The notes: a model not told the origin generated them from the letters alone. Positions 26,197 to 35,987 are shown, numbered from the stretch's first letter. The stretch is 64,000 bases of DNA from Streptomyces sp. H39-S7 (GCF_027158205.1 NZ_JAPVLU010000041.1:1-64000), one strand, 5' to 3'. Numbers and translations are program-made.

Positions 26197-27522
26197 GTGG
26201 TACTTGTCGCGGTGTTCGGTGTTGCGCTGCTGGTTGCGGTGCTGGTGTCCGGCCTGGCCGCCCGTTCCGTTCTCTCCACGTCCTTGCTGTTCTTGCTCGC
26301 CGGCGCCGTGGTGGGTGATGGGGCGTTGGGCTTGGTGCACATCGCCCCGGACAGCTCGTTGGTGACCGCGACCGCGGATTTGGCGCTATTCACGGTGCTG
26401 TTCACCGACGGCATGCACGTCTCGTTCCCCAGCCTGCGTAGTGCGTGGCGTCACCCCGCCCGCGCTCTGGGCATCGGGATGCCGTTGGCGTTCGGCGGTG
26501 TGGCGGTGCTGACGCACTATCTGGTGGGGTTGGACTGGACGACGTCGTTGTTGGTGGGTGCGGTGCTGTCGCCGACCGATCCGGTGTTCGCTTCGGCGAT
26601 CGTGGGCCGCAAAGAGGTGCCGGCTCGGTTGCGGCAGTTGCTGAACGTGGAGTCGGGCCTCAATGACGGGCTGGCGTTGCCGGTGGTGCTGGTCCTGATC
26701 ACCGCAGCCGGTCCGTTGCACGCCGAGGGCAGCGGGTCGCTGGGTGTGGTGGGCCTGGAGCTGGCCGGTGGCCTGGCGCTGGGCGTGGTGGTGCCGCTGC
26801 TGGTCACGGCCGTGGTGCGGCTGCCGGGGTTGGGTGCGGAGCCGCGTCTGCAGCCGCTGGGGCCGCTGGCGATCGGCATCGTCCTGTACGCGGCCTGCCA
26901 CCTGACCGGTGCGAACCCTTACCTGGCGGCTTTCGCCGCCGGAGCGGTGCTGGCCTCCGCCGCCCCGCAGACCACCCACGCCTTCGAAGCCCTGGGCGAG
27001 GCGCTCGCGGAGCTGAGCAAGTTCGCCGCCCTGCTGGTCTTCGGCGCGCTGCTGACCCCGGCCCTGTTCGGGAGCCTGTCGGTGGGCGGGTATGTGGTGG
27101 TGGTCCTGGCGATCGTGTTGATCCGCCCGGCTTCGCTGCTGATCGCCCTGCTGGGCACGCGTATCGACCGCCGGGAGCGGTGGGTGGCGGCCTGGTTCGG
27201 TCCCAAGGGCTTCGCGTCAGTGGTCTACGGGCTGCTGGTGCTGCAGGCCGGAATCCCGCACGGCGAACAGGCATACACCCTGATCGCGGTGTGTATCGCG
27301 GTGTCCATCGCGGTGCACTCCAGCAGCGATGTCCCCATCGCCCGCCTCTTCCACGTCGACGACCTGATCGGCATCCCGGACGACGAGGACGACATCACGG
27401 CCGACGTCGTCGAAGGCCGCAACCCGCAACCACCCCTGCCGTCCCAGGCCGCTGACCCTGCACCCCGCCCCGCGGGGGCGGACACCTCACAGGACAAGGA
27501 GTCCCGACGTGCGCGCACGTGA
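26197..27522 (+). CDS. Cation/proton antiporter (CPA1/CPA2 type)
   Basis: 441 residues, GTG start with GGGAG upstream. About 12 hydrophobic segments fill residues 1-385, and the conserved ion-binding stretch LSPTDPVFASAIVG lies near residue 125, typical of Na+/H+ exchangers. A cytoplasmic acidic/proline tail of about 55 residues (IPDDEDD) follows. It exchanges Na+ or K+ for H+ at the cytoplasmic membrane; the ion cannot be told from sequence. It overlaps the CBS gene by 14 bp, so the two products are made together and the CBS protein may regulate it. Confidence 0.9.
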   Translation: MVLVAVFGVALLVAVLVSGLAARSVLSTSLLFLLAGAVVGDGALGLVHIAPDSSLVTATADLALFTVLFTDGMHVSFPSLRSAWRHPARALGIGMPLAFGGVAVLTHYLVGLDWTTSLLVGAVLSPTDPVFASAIVGRKEVPARLRQLLNVESGLNDGLALPVVLVLITAAGPLHAEGSGSLGVVGLELAGGLALGVVVPLLVTAVVRLPGLGAEPRLQPLGPLAIGIVLYAACHLTGANPYLAAFAAGAVLASAAPQTTHAFEALGEALAELSKFAALLVFGALLTPALFGSLSVGGYVVVVLAIVLIRPASLLIALLGTRIDRRERWVAAWFGPKGFASVVYGLLVLQAGIPHGEQAYTLIAVCIAVSIAVHSSSDVPIARLFHVDDLIGIPDDEDDITADVVEGRNPQPPLPSQAADPAPRPAGADTSQDKESRRART

Positions 27523-27976
27523 CCTCGCCGAGCCCTACCCCAGCATCGGGGAGAGCGATGACGCGCTGGCCGGAGCCCGGCTTTTGGCCGAGCAACGCCT
27601 GCCCGCTGTTCTGGTCCTGGACGCCTACGGCCTGCCGAAGGCGATCCTGCCCGCCTCGCAGTTGGTACGCCTGCTGGTGCCGAACTACGTCCTGGAGGAC
27701 CCCACCTTGGCGGCGGTGATCGATGAGGCCCACGCCGACCGGCTGTGTCAGGCGCTGGCCGGTCGCACGGTCGGCCAGGTTCTGCCCACGGGCGCCACGC
27801 CGCCACCGGTCGCCGATGCCGACGACACGGCAGTAGAGGTTGCCGCACTGATGGCGACCTCCCGCAGCCCGCTGGTCGCCGTCGTCGAACACGCCGCCGA
27901 CCGGCACGGGCAGGGCCGGCTGCTGGGGGTTATCACCGCCTCCCGCCTCCTTGAGCGCCTGCTGGGTGCGGTATGA
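27509..27976 (+). CDS. CBS-domain protein
   Basis: 155 residues, GTG start inside the end of the antiporter gene. Two CBS repeats can be read: VRARDLAEPYPSIGESDDAL with LPAVLVLDAYG, and GQVLPTGATPPPVADADDTA with LGVITASRLLERLL. CBS pairs bind adenosine nucleotides and often gate transporters. Its position between two ion transporters, overlapping both, makes a regulatory subunit role likely. Confidence 0.85.
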   Translation: MRARDLAEPYPSIGESDDALAGARLLAEQRLPAVLVLDAYGLPKAILPASQLVRLLVPNYVLEDPTLAAVIDEAHADRLCQALAGRTVGQVLPTGATPPPVADADDTAVEVAALMATSRSPLVAVVEHAADRHGQGRLLGVITASRLLERLLGAV

Positions 27977-29271
27977 ACAACTGGCACGCCTGGGCAGCCC
28001 TGGCGGTCTTCGCCGGCGCCTACGTTCTGATCATCACCGAATGGGTGCACCGGGTCGCTGCCGCCCTGGGCGGCGCCGCCCTCATGCTCGCGCTGCGCGC
28101 CACGGACGCGGACGCCGCGTTCTTCTCCACCGATTCCGGCATCGACTGGAACGTCATCTTCCTGCTGCTGGGCATGATGATGATCGTCGGTGTGCTGCGC
28201 CGCACGGGACTGTTCGAGTTCCTGGCGATCTGGGCGGTCAAACGCGCCCACGCCAAACCCTTCCGCGTCATGGTGATGCTGGTGGTCATCACCGCGGTGG
28301 CCTCCGCGCTGCTGGACAACGTCACCACCGTGCTGCTCGTCGCCCCCGTCACCCTCCTGGTGTGCGAGCGCCTCAATCTGCCGGTGGCACCGTTCCTGAT
28401 CGCCGAAGTGCTGGCCTCCAACATCGGCGGCATCGCCACCCTCGTCGGCGACCCGCCCAACATCATCATCGCCAGCCGCGCGGGCCTGAACTTCAACGAC
28501 TTCCTCGTCCACCTCGCCCCACTGGCCGTGATCCTGACCGCCGTACTGGTAGGCATGTGCCGGTTCATGTTCCGCAAAGCGTTCATCTACGACGAACACC
28601 GCGCCGCCGAGGTGATGGCGCTCAGCGAACGGGAAGCCATCCGCGACCGCCGACTGCTCGCCCAGGGCCTGATCGTGCTCGGCCTGGTGGTCGCCGCGTT
28701 CGTCCTGCACCCGGTGCTGCACTACGAACCCAGCGTCGTGGCCCTGCTCGGCGCCGGACTGCTGGTCGCCATCAGCCCGGTCAAAACCAACGACGTCCTG
28801 GCGGACGTGGAATGGCCCACCCTGGCGTTCTTCGCCGGCCTGTTCATCATGGTCGGCGCCCTGATCGAAACCGGCGTCATCACCGAAGTCTCCACCGCCC
28901 TGGCCGACGCCACCGGCGGCAACCCGCTGGGCGCCACCATGCTGCTGCTCGGCGCGTCCGCGATCCTGTCCGGCATCGTCGACAACATCCCCTACGTCGC
29001 AACCATGGCGCCCATCACCGCCGACCTCGTCCACACCGTCGGCGACCCCCACGGACCCGTCCTGTGGTGGGCCCTGGCCGCAGGCGCCGACCTGGGCGGC
29101 AACGCCACCGCCATCGGCGCCTCCGCCAACGTCGTCGTCCTGGGCATCGCAGAGCGCAACCGCACCCCCATCAGCTTTTGGACCTTCACCCGCTACGGAG
29201 CCCCCGTCGCCGCCGTCACCATCACCGTCTCCGCCCTCTACATCTGGCTCCGCTACTTCGCCCTCGCCTAA
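27973..29271 (+). CDS. ArsB/NhaD (SLC13-like) permease
   Basis: 432 residues with about 11 membrane segments. Family marks include LLDNVTTVLLVAPVTLLVCE, SNIGGIATLVGDPPNIIIAS and the repeated second half SGIVDNIPYVATMAPI plus GADLGGNATAIGASANVV, the two inverted halves of the ion-transporter fold. Either arsenite/anion export or Na+/H+ exchange is possible; no arsenic genes are nearby, so ion homeostasis is preferred. The ATG overlaps the CBS stop (ATGA). Confidence 0.88.
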   Translation: MNNWHAWAALAVFAGAYVLIITEWVHRVAAALGGAALMLALRATDADAAFFSTDSGIDWNVIFLLLGMMMIVGVLRRTGLFEFLAIWAVKRAHAKPFRVMVMLVVITAVASALLDNVTTVLLVAPVTLLVCERLNLPVAPFLIAEVLASNIGGIATLVGDPPNIIIASRAGLNFNDFLVHLAPLAVILTAVLVGMCRFMFRKAFIYDEHRAAEVMALSEREAIRDRRLLAQGLIVLGLVVAAFVLHPVLHYEPSVVALLGAGLLVAISPVKTNDVLADVEWPTLAFFAGLFIMVGALIETGVITEVSTALADATGGNPLGATMLLLGASAILSGIVDNIPYVATMAPITADLVHTVGDPHGPVLWWALAAGADLGGNATAIGASANVVVLGIAERNRTPISFWTFTRYGAPVAAVTITVSALYIWLRYFALA

Positions 29272-29344
29272 CGACCCGGTCGGCAGCCACCGCTGCACCC
29301 CGGCCGGCCCCCCTTCACCACATCGCAACCACGACAGGCCCCCG

Positions 29345-29656
29345 ATGAACCCCACCATCAACTGGTCGGCCCTGGCCATCAGCAGCGCCGTCCTGCTCCC
29401 CCTCAGTATCCTGCCGCTCCTCGGCGCCCCGCTGCCACAGCTGGCATCCCGCTTCACCCACCGCCGGATCCTCAGGCTGTGCGCGCTGCTGTACAACGGG
29501 GTCGTGGCCGTCAACACCATTCCGCGACTGGCCCACGCCCAAGTGGACATTCTCATGCTCTGCACCGGCATCGGCATAGCCATGGCGCTCCTGACACTGA
29601 CCCTCACCACCATCGCCGCCGTCGTACAACCTGGGTCCGCCCGTCCACGGCCCTGA
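29345..29656 (+). CDS. Small two- or three-helix membrane protein
   Basis: 103 residues, ATG start. Hydrophobic segments at about 8-28 and 70-92, with a weaker one at 45-62, and a short basic tail. It is placed 73 bp after the permease in the same direction, so probably the same operon. I do not recognise it. It might be an accessory subunit of the transporters. Confidence 0.6.
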   Translation: MNPTINWSALAISSAVLLPLSILPLLGAPLPQLASRFTHRRILRLCALLYNGVVAVNTIPRLAHAQVDILMLCTGIGIAMALLTLTLTTIAAVVQPGSARPRP

Positions 29657-29701
29657 TCGGGCCGAGGCCAGCGGGACCTGACGTAGCCAAGGGAAACCAC
29701 C

Positions 29702-30079
29702 GTGCCGGAACGAGGATGGAAAGCATGGCGCGCAGCGCGCGCCCTGCGCCGCAACGTGCATGTCCACCGCTGTGATCACGAGAGCGTCGTGGTGAGCCTG
29801 CACGGCGACATCAACCACGACAACGCCGCGCCGATCGGACGCCTCCTGGCCGAGCTCCTTCAAGCATCACCTGACGAGGCCCATCTGGACTTTGCGGAAA
29901 TCTCGGGTCTGGGGACGGCGGCAGGCTCGCTGTTCTTCCCTCTCATGGCAACCGCCCGCGAACAGGGCACCACCCTTATCGTCCACCGCGCCAGCCCAGC
30001 CCTGCGCACCAGTCTCCGCGGCCTCGGCCTGGATCGAGCGCTGTTCTACGACGACGAACCGGCCTGGCCGCGGTCATGA
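29702..30079 (+). CDS. STAS-domain anti-sigma factor antagonist-like protein
   Basis: 125 residues, GTG start. Residues 25-120 show the STAS pattern: VVVSLHGDINHDNAAPI, LDFAEISGLGTAAGSLFFPL and a final helix after LIVHRASPALR. The phosphorylatable Ser of SpoIIAA-type antagonists would lie in LGTAAGS. It is the last gene of the ion-transport group, 45 bp after the small membrane gene, and may link the operon to a sigma-factor stress circuit. Partners are not in the window. Confidence 0.75.
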   Translation: MPERGWKAWRAARALRRNVHVHRCDHESVVVSLHGDINHDNAAPIGRLLAELLQASPDEAHLDFAEISGLGTAAGSLFFPLMATAREQGTTLIVHRASPALRTSLRGLGLDRALFYDDEPAWPRS

Positions 30080-30295
30080 CCATGCGGGGTCGGCGCGCGT
30101 CAGGTGCATCGAGTCGATGGCGCTGCCGTGAGTTGGACGCCTTGCGTGTCGGCGTGCACGTATCCATCATCCGCTCTGAGCACAGCGTCCCGCCGCCTGA
30201 TGGCGACGGGACTCACGAGCGACCGGTGCCGCGGCCCACGACCGGGAATGGGGGAGGGCAACGAGCGGTGGGTGTTTGCTAGCCGGTCAGCTGAA

Positions 30296-31300
30296 TCAGA
30301 CGGCGGAGCTGGCCTTGCGACGGCGCACGATGAACATCGCGCCCACACCGACCGCCACGGCCGCGCCGCCTGCGAGGGCGAGCTGCGGCATGGCGGAGGA
30401 GGAACCGGTCTCGGCCAGTCGGCCTTCCGGGGTCACCTGGATGGTGTTGGCGGGCTTCACGGTCGGCAGCGGCTTAGTGCCACCGGTCTGCGGCTTGGAG
30501 TCCGGTACGTGACCCGGCTTGGTGTTGGCCTTAAGGATGTTGAACTCGTAGAAGTTCTGACCGCTGGAGAAGACGCAGTTGCCCTTTTCGTCGGCGTAGG
30601 CGCCGATGCCGATCACGACGCCGAAACCTGCGGGGGTCGAGGCATCGGCCGCGATCCGCAAGCTCAGCTTGAACTTCTCGTGAGCCCGGACGTCGGTCCA
30701 GCCCAGGCCGCCGAAGTCCGGGTTCTCCTCGTTGAGCGAGACGTTCTGCCAGGCACCGGTGTCGGAGTTCTTGAACTGAAGCTTCAGGTGCCGGGAGGTG
30801 TCCGAGAAGTCCTTGCCGCCTACCGCGACGGCGAACGCACCGAAGTCGACGCGCTGGTAGCTCCTGGCCGAGTTGTTCGACACGTCGATCGTGAGGCCGT
30901 GCCAGCCGCTGCCTGCGACAATCTTCGAGGGCAGACCAGTGAGAGTCGTGGTAAACGTCTTGTCCACCGGCGGACCGTCGGATTCCGGGTCACTGGTGTC
31001 CGTGCACTTCGCCGGCGTCGGTGAGACCGTCGGCTTGGTGGAGGTGGTCGCCGTTGCTGACGCGGAGGCCGTGGCCGTCGGGGAGGCAGAGGCAGAGGTC
31101 GTGGCGGACGCGGTGGGGGCGACCTTCGTGGTGGCGGTTGCCGACGGCGAGGCGGAGGCGCTCGGGGACGCCGAGGTGGTCGCGGACACGTCGGCACCGG
31201 GGACCGTGGTGTCGGCGAAGGCGGCGGTAGCGGACAGGAGCGCGGCGGGCGCTATAACAGCGGTCGCAGCGACCGTCACCAAAGAGCGGCGAAGCTTCAT
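30296..31300 (-). CDS. LAETG sortase-anchored surface protein
   Basis: 334 residues. Signal peptide MKLRRSLVTVAATAVIAPAA ending near ATAAFADT, then about 70 residues rich in Ser/Ala/Thr/Pro (stalk), a beta-rich domain (about 105-265) and the sorting signal LAETG at 295-299, a hydrophobic helix and RRRKASS. Streptomyces class E sortases recognise LAxTG, so the protein is expected on the cell wall. ATG at 31300 has GAGAGG about 6 bp upstream. Adhesion or surface-coat function is possible; ligand unknown. Confidence 0.88.
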   Translation of the reverse strand: MKLRRSLVTVAATAVIAPAALLSATAAFADTTVPGADVSATTSASPSASASPSATATTKVAPTASATTSASASPTATASASATATTSTKPTVSPTPAKCTDTSDPESDGPPVDKTFTTTLTGLPSKIVAGSGWHGLTIDVSNNSARSYQRVDFGAFAVAVGGKDFSDTSRHLKLQFKNSDTGAWQNVSLNEENPDFGGLGWTDVRAHEKFKLSLRIAADASTPAGFGVVIGIGAYADEKGNCVFSSGQNFYEFNILKANTKPGHVPDSKPQTGGTKPLPTVKPANTIQVTPEGRLAETGSSSAMPQLALAGGAAVAVGVGAMFIVRRRKASSAV

Positions 31301-32081
31301 GACAAGACCTCTCGGGTCCAGGAAAGAAAGGGAGAAGCCGCCGTGGGAAGGGTCACACAGAACGGCTCGGCTGATCTTACTGCCAATTGTGCTACATGTG
31401 CGAGCTATTTCGTGTCGGGCTGACAGTTGACCATGCATTCAGCGAAGTACAAATCAACCTTTTTGGGAAAGTTGCCCACGCCTCCCATGAGAAGGCTGTG
31501 ACCTATGTCATGGGGCAGGAGCAGCGCTGAGAAGGTAATGGATTGGATTGTTCGGCGATATCGCCGAGCGGCCCGTTCCTTCGATGAAAAGTCCTAGATG
31601 CCCCAGGCGAGTTAGGTCCGATTCGCCCTCCGCGAGGGAGTGGCCGAAATGTCCCTGAAATCAGGTGCGAGCCCCTGGCGAGCCCGGAGTACGCGACGAT
31701 GGCCGCAACGCCGGGCCCCCTTTTCATGCGGCGCCCAGGACCCCGGGACGTAGCGCGTCGCCAGGATCCCGGTGCGGCCATCATGACGGTATCGTCGACC
31801 GCAAATTCAACGCCCGCATGCATATCGTCCAGCCAGCCGTTTTCGTGTGAACTGTCTTTCCTTGCCCTCCTGCGATTTTTCGTACGAGCGCCGGCAAAGG
31901 GGGGCGGGGACCGGGTGAACGTGGATTGACGCGGCAGCTTTCCTCGTCGCGAGGTCAGCACAGAGTCCGGCCATCCGACGAGGCTGGGCTGTCTTCCTGG
32001 CCCGCGGGGCGACGATCCACGCGGTTTCACCGGGGAAGGCTACGGCCAAGCCGTATCGCGGGATCACCGGACGCCGCCGCA
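31301..32081. other. Gene-free interval with an AT-richer section
   Basis: No frame with convincing codon bias on either strand in about 780 bp. Positions 31,360-31,560 are lower in G/C than the surroundings, with a run of five T at 31461, and probably contain the promoter of the LAETG gene. The right part is ordinary GC-rich DNA and may be the remnant of older genes. Confidence 0.5.
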
Positions 32082-33512
32082 CTACTCGGAGATCTCGATC
32101 TTGCCGTTGGATGATTCGGCGGGGGCGGGAGACGAGGCTGTGGTGCCTCGCTGGGTGATGCTCCGGAGCAGCTCTGCGAGGTCGACGCCGGTGGTGGAGC
32201 TGAGTAGTTCGAAGCCCTGGGCAACGTTGTTGGTGACCGTGCGGGAGAGCTGGCTTGCTCCGTCGGTGGAGATCACCGTCATCTTGTCGATGGCGCTGAG
32301 CGGCTCGGCGGCTTTCGCGACGACCTGGGGCAGCACCTCGACCAACATCTGGATCATCGCTGCATCGCCGTACTGGGCGAATGCGTTGGCCTTCTTCTGC
32401 ATGGCCTCGGCTTCGGCGGAGCCCTTCGCCGCGATCGCGGAGGCTTCGGCCTCGCCCTCGATCCGTACCGCGTCCGCGAGTGCGGCGCGGTGCTGCTGCT
32501 CGCCGAGACCGGTCAGGCGGGCGCGTTCGGCATCTGCTTCGGCCTGCTTGACCAGGGCGATCTTGCGGGCTTCGGCTTCCTGCTCGGCCTGGTAGCGGGC
32601 GGCGTCCGCGGGCTTGCGGACCTGGGTGTCCAGTTGGCGGTCGGTCAGTGCGGCCTGTCGCTGGGCGACCTTCTCCTGTTCGGCGAGGACCTCCTGCTGG
32701 CGGGCTGCGTCGGCGAGCGGTCCGGCCGCGTTGGCCTTCGCGGCTGCGGCTTCTGTCTCGACCCTGATCTCGGCCTGCTTCAGGTAGAAGGTCCGTTCCG
32801 CGATGGCGATCTCTTCAGCGGCCTTCAGCCGGGCTTGCTCGGAAGCCTGCCGGGCGATCGCCTCGGCGATGTCGGCCTCCTGCTTGGCGCGGGCGGCCTC
32901 CGGGCGGCCGAGGTCCTCCAGGTACGAGCCTTCGGTGGTGATGTCCTGGATCTGGAAGGCGTCCAGGACCAGGCCCTGCCCGGACAAGCTCGCCTCCGCC
33001 TCCTCGGCGACCTGCCCGGCGAAGGCGGCGCGGTCGCGGATGATGTCCTCCACGGACATCCGGCCGACGATGGCGCGCAGGGCGCCGGAGAGTACTTCCT
33101 GGGTGAAGCCGACGATGCCGTCCTGCTGCTGCAGGAAGCGTTGGGCGGCGGCCCGGATGGCGTCCTCGTTGCCGCCGACCTTGACGATCGCGACGCCTTC
33201 GAGGTTGGCCTTGACGCCGCGCAGGGTGACGGCTCCGCGAACTGCGATCGGGATGTGCCGGCTGGAGAGGTCCAGGGTGAACTTCTGCTGGACGAAGGGG
33301 ACGACGAAGACGCCGCCACCCACGACGACCTTCTGGCCGCTGTTGTCGGTGCTGATCTGGCCGGTCTCGGGGTTCGTGGACGACTTCCCGCGGCGGCCGG
33401 TAATGATGAATGCCTCGCTGGGGCCTGCGACTTTGTAGCGGGTGATGACGACGAGGGCGAGCAGGACGAGGAGTACGACGACTCCCACGACGGCGCCGGC
33501 GACTGGACTCAT
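32082..33512 (-). CDS. Flotillin family protein
   Basis: 476 residues. N-terminal membrane segment (about 5-25), SPFH/band 7 domain to about residue 200, then a long Ala/Glu/Gln-rich coiled coil (about 205-385) with repeated EAEA motifs and a C-terminal domain. Flotillins scaffold membrane microdomains. The NfeD-like gene lies 71 bp upstream in the same direction, the usual bacterial pairing (as yuaF with floT in Bacillus). Full-length and apparently intact. Confidence 0.92.
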   Translation of the reverse strand: MSPVAGAVVGVVVLLVLLALVVITRYKVAGPSEAFIITGRRGKSSTNPETGQISTDNSGQKVVVGGGVFVVPFVQQKFTLDLSSRHIPIAVRGAVTLRGVKANLEGVAIVKVGGNEDAIRAAAQRFLQQQDGIVGFTQEVLSGALRAIVGRMSVEDIIRDRAAFAGQVAEEAEASLSGQGLVLDAFQIQDITTEGSYLEDLGRPEAARAKQEADIAEAIARQASEQARLKAAEEIAIAERTFYLKQAEIRVETEAAAAKANAAGPLADAARQQEVLAEQEKVAQRQAALTDRQLDTQVRKPADAARYQAEQEAEARKIALVKQAEADAERARLTGLGEQQHRAALADAVRIEGEAEASAIAAKGSAEAEAMQKKANAFAQYGDAAMIQMLVEVLPQVVAKAAEPLSAIDKMTVISTDGASQLSRTVTNNVAQGFELLSSTTGVDLAELLRSITQRGTTASSPAPAESSNGKIEISE

Positions 33513-33583
33513 GATGGTTCCCCCCTGCCTCCCGGGGGACGGCAGATCGATGCGGTCGGATTCAGGTGATGCAGGAACGTCTG

Positions 33584-34093
33584 TCAGGGGTGGACGGGGC
33601 GCACCGCGACCGAAGTGGTCGACAGCACTGCTTCCACCCAGATCTCGGCACCTCGTTCGACGGGAACCGGGCTCTTGGCCGCGAACTTCGCCAGCTGGCC
33701 CGCGCGACGCAGCAGCACCTCGCCATAGCCGTCGGCCGGGATGGCGGTGACAACCGAACCAGCCATGCCCACGAGATCGCTACCGCGCGGAGTAACGGCC
33801 GTCTGCCCGCGCATCAGCGTGCGGCTGAGCTTCAAAGTCAACCAGCCGGTCGCGACACCCGCGAGAGCGCCCGTGAGAGTGGCGCCGATGGGCCCGAGTG
33901 AGGTGGTGCCCAGCACGATGGCGCCGCCGAAGCCCAGCATGGAGACGAACCCCGCGACGACCGGGAGCGACAGCAAGCCGTCGAACACCCCGTCCAGGAC
34001 GCCGTCGAAGAGCCCCTCGGCTACACCATCGAAGATCAACGAAAGCGCGAGCAGGACGATTCCCGCCGTTCCGAGACAAAGAAACACGGTCAT
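33584..34093 (-). CDS. NfeD-like membrane protein paired with flotillin
   Basis: 169 residues, ATG start with an AAGGGGTGG purine stretch upstream. An N-terminal hydrophobic helix, an amphipathic region with FDGVAEGLFDGVLDGVFDG (an unusual run of FDGV repeats), two further membrane helices, and a C-terminal beta domain of OB type (about 90-169) with GMAGSVVTAIPADGYGEVLL, the NfeD hallmark. It probably acts with the flotillin encoded next. The FDGV repeat is not a standard part of the family. Confidence 0.8.
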   Translation of the reverse strand: MTVFLCLGTAGIVLLALSLIFDGVAEGLFDGVLDGVFDGLLSLPVVAGFVSMLGFGGAIVLGTTSLGPIGATLTGALAGVATGWLTLKLSRTLMRGQTAVTPRGSDLVGMAGSVVTAIPADGYGEVLLRRAGQLAKFAAKSPVPVERGAEIWVEAVLSTTSVAVRPVHP

Positions 34094-34503
34094 CCGTTCC
34101 ACCCCTTCTGCCCTGCTGATCCGCGGGTCGGGGGATGGTCCCACCGGAGCGGGGAGAGACACATTGCCGCTTCCCGGCAATTTTTTCCCGTCTTTGATGC
34201 CGCCTTGCCCTTCCGAATGTTTCTCGCCGCAACGCTGGCCGCTCACAGGGCCCGTAGAGGAGACAGGTGCTCCGATCCCTTGTGCACCGCGGCCCAGGTC
34301 ACGTTCTCGGGTGCGGCGCAGGGCCGCTTCCGACACCGGGTCCGTCCTCGTTCCCCTGCGAATGCCGCCGATGCTGCACCGCGGCACACCGACAATGTTG
34401 ATGGACTCCCGCTGCCGGGTGCCGTGCTCGTCTGGCGTTCTGACATTGTTGCCCTTCGTGCGTCAAGTAGCCGTCACAAGCCCGTCAAGATCCAGGAGAC
34501 CAC

Positions 34504-35571
34504 GTGGCGCAGCGGGAGATACCCGAGCACTACCTAGACGAATATGGCCACATATTGGCCGAAGTGTCCTCGACGGGGCGGCGACTGACCCGCGACGAGC
34601 TCGAATCTCGCCGGTCGCTGGGAGAACAAGCGGCCGAGGACGGGCACGGCCTGCGAGCCCTCGTCCGCGCCCACCTGGCCGCCACGCGGGCTGCTCTGCC
34701 GAACCTCCCCAAGATCACTGGCCGGGTCGACAGCGTCCTGGCCGCCGTCGAGCAGGCCGTCGACGCCTTCGCGGAGGGCCATGAGCGTGCGCAGCGGCTC
34801 GCAGTGCGCCAGGAAGAGGCGGCCCGGCGCGAGTTCATTGATGATCTACTTTACGGTCGCAGCGATCTGGGCCGTCTCGCGGAGCGGGCCAAGCACTTCG
34901 GGTTGCTGCTGTCCCAGGCGCACGCCGTCGCAGTTGCGGAGGGCCCGGCGGCGTACGACGACACCGACCCGGTCACCCGGCGCGTGGAGCGCGCCTTGAT
35001 CAGCCGGTTCGGTGATCGCCGGATCCTGCTCACCACCAAGGAGGGCCGGCTGGTCTGCGTCGCCCCAGGCGACCAGGCCGATGTCCTGACGCATTTCGCC
35101 CAGCAGGCATACGCGGCGGTCGGCGGGGGGAGGACGGCGATCGGCCGCTCCCACTCGGGAGCGGGCGGTGTGGTCCATTCATATGAGGAAGCCCTCAGCG
35201 CACTCGATCTCGCGGAGCGCATGAACCTCGGCGATGCCCTTCTCCGCGCAGCCGACCTCTTGGTATTCCCAGTCCTCACCCGAGACCGGCAAGCCATGTC
35301 CGACCTGGTGAGCAGTACCTTGGGCCCGCTCCGGCAGGCCCGAGGCGGGGCTGAACCGCTCTTGGAGACCTTGACCGCCTACTTCGACTCAGGCTGCGTC
35401 TCGGCCGAGGCGGCGCGCCGCCTCAGTCTGAGCGTACGGGCCTTGACCTACCGTCTCCATCGCATTCACCAGCTCACCGGCTCCGACCCCGCCGAGCCAA
35501 TGCACCGCTACACCCTTCAGACCGCCGTGATCGGTGCCCGGCTCCTGGACTGGCCTGGCAACGAAATCTAG
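34504..35571 (+). CDS. PucR/CdaR-type transcriptional regulator
   Basis: 355 residues, GTG start with AGGAG 6 bp upstream. The C-terminal 60 residues carry the PucR helix-turn-helix (TLTAYFDSGCVSAEAARRLS, then RALTYRLHRIHQLTG). The middle resembles the GGDEF-like domain of this family (FGDRRILLTTKEGRLVCVAP). The N-terminus has no clear sensor domain. It is divergent from the NfeD-flotillin pair, so control of those genes is plausible. Confidence 0.85.
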   Translation: MAQREIPEHYLDEYGHILAEVSSTGRRLTRDELESRRSLGEQAAEDGHGLRALVRAHLAATRAALPNLPKITGRVDSVLAAVEQAVDAFAEGHERAQRLAVRQEEAARREFIDDLLYGRSDLGRLAERAKHFGLLLSQAHAVAVAEGPAAYDDTDPVTRRVERALISRFGDRRILLTTKEGRLVCVAPGDQADVLTHFAQQAYAAVGGGRTAIGRSHSGAGGVVHSYEEALSALDLAERMNLGDALLRAADLLVFPVLTRDRQAMSDLVSSTLGPLRQARGGAEPLLETLTAYFDSGCVSAEAARRLSLSVRALTYRLHRIHQLTGSDPAEPMHRYTLQTAVIGARLLDWPGNEI

Positions 35572-35793
35572 CCCGGTTAGAACCCCGCACGTCGAAGCAT
35601 GGCAAGGCGTATCGGCGGATTTTCGATCCGACCGATCAGAAGTCTTTTCGCACCTTTGTGGCCGAGACGTTGATCTTTGGAAGGCTTGGACGCAGCAGCG
35701 GGGATTTCGTGGCGCGAGTTTCAGTGGCTGGTACGAACCTGCGACGAAGCCGGCCCCACTTGGTCGCCATCTGGGCGGGCCTCGACGCAGGCG

Positions 35794-35838
35794 CGGTGAT
35801 CGCCGGGAACTACCTTCAGTAGTTCCCGCCGATCACCG
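35794..35838. terminator. Large hairpin after the PucR-type gene
   Basis: 20-bp arms (35794-35813 and 35819-35838) with a single mismatch and a 5-nt loop TTCAG. It lies in the gene-free interval 35572-35987 between a rightward and a leftward gene and could stop both. Nothing else was recognised in that interval. Confidence 0.7.
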
Positions 35839-35987
35839 ACGTTTGTGGCTCTCGTGTGCCCTTGATGTGTCTCTCTGGCGCGCCTTCATCGTCGCTTAGG
35901 CCGCTGCTTCGGAGGCGGAAAGCGCACAGGGGTCACCAAGCTTGCGATGTTGCCTCAGGCTCGCACAGCCTGCGGTGGGTCAACCGC

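Noticed and set aside
27748..29754. Long minus-strand open frame opposite the permease and nearby genes.
   Set aside because: Gly/Asp/His-rich shadow typical of GC3-biased genes on the other strand.
31503..32082. Minus-strand open frames in the interval before the LAETG gene.
   Set aside because: Amino-acid composition and codon use are unlike real genes of the region, and no ribosome-binding site or family motif is seen.
35740..35800. Plus-strand translation reads IWAGLDAG, like the start of IS110-family transposases.
   Set aside because: Only about ten residues match, it runs into a hairpin and a stop, and no further transposase sequence or terminal repeat was found.
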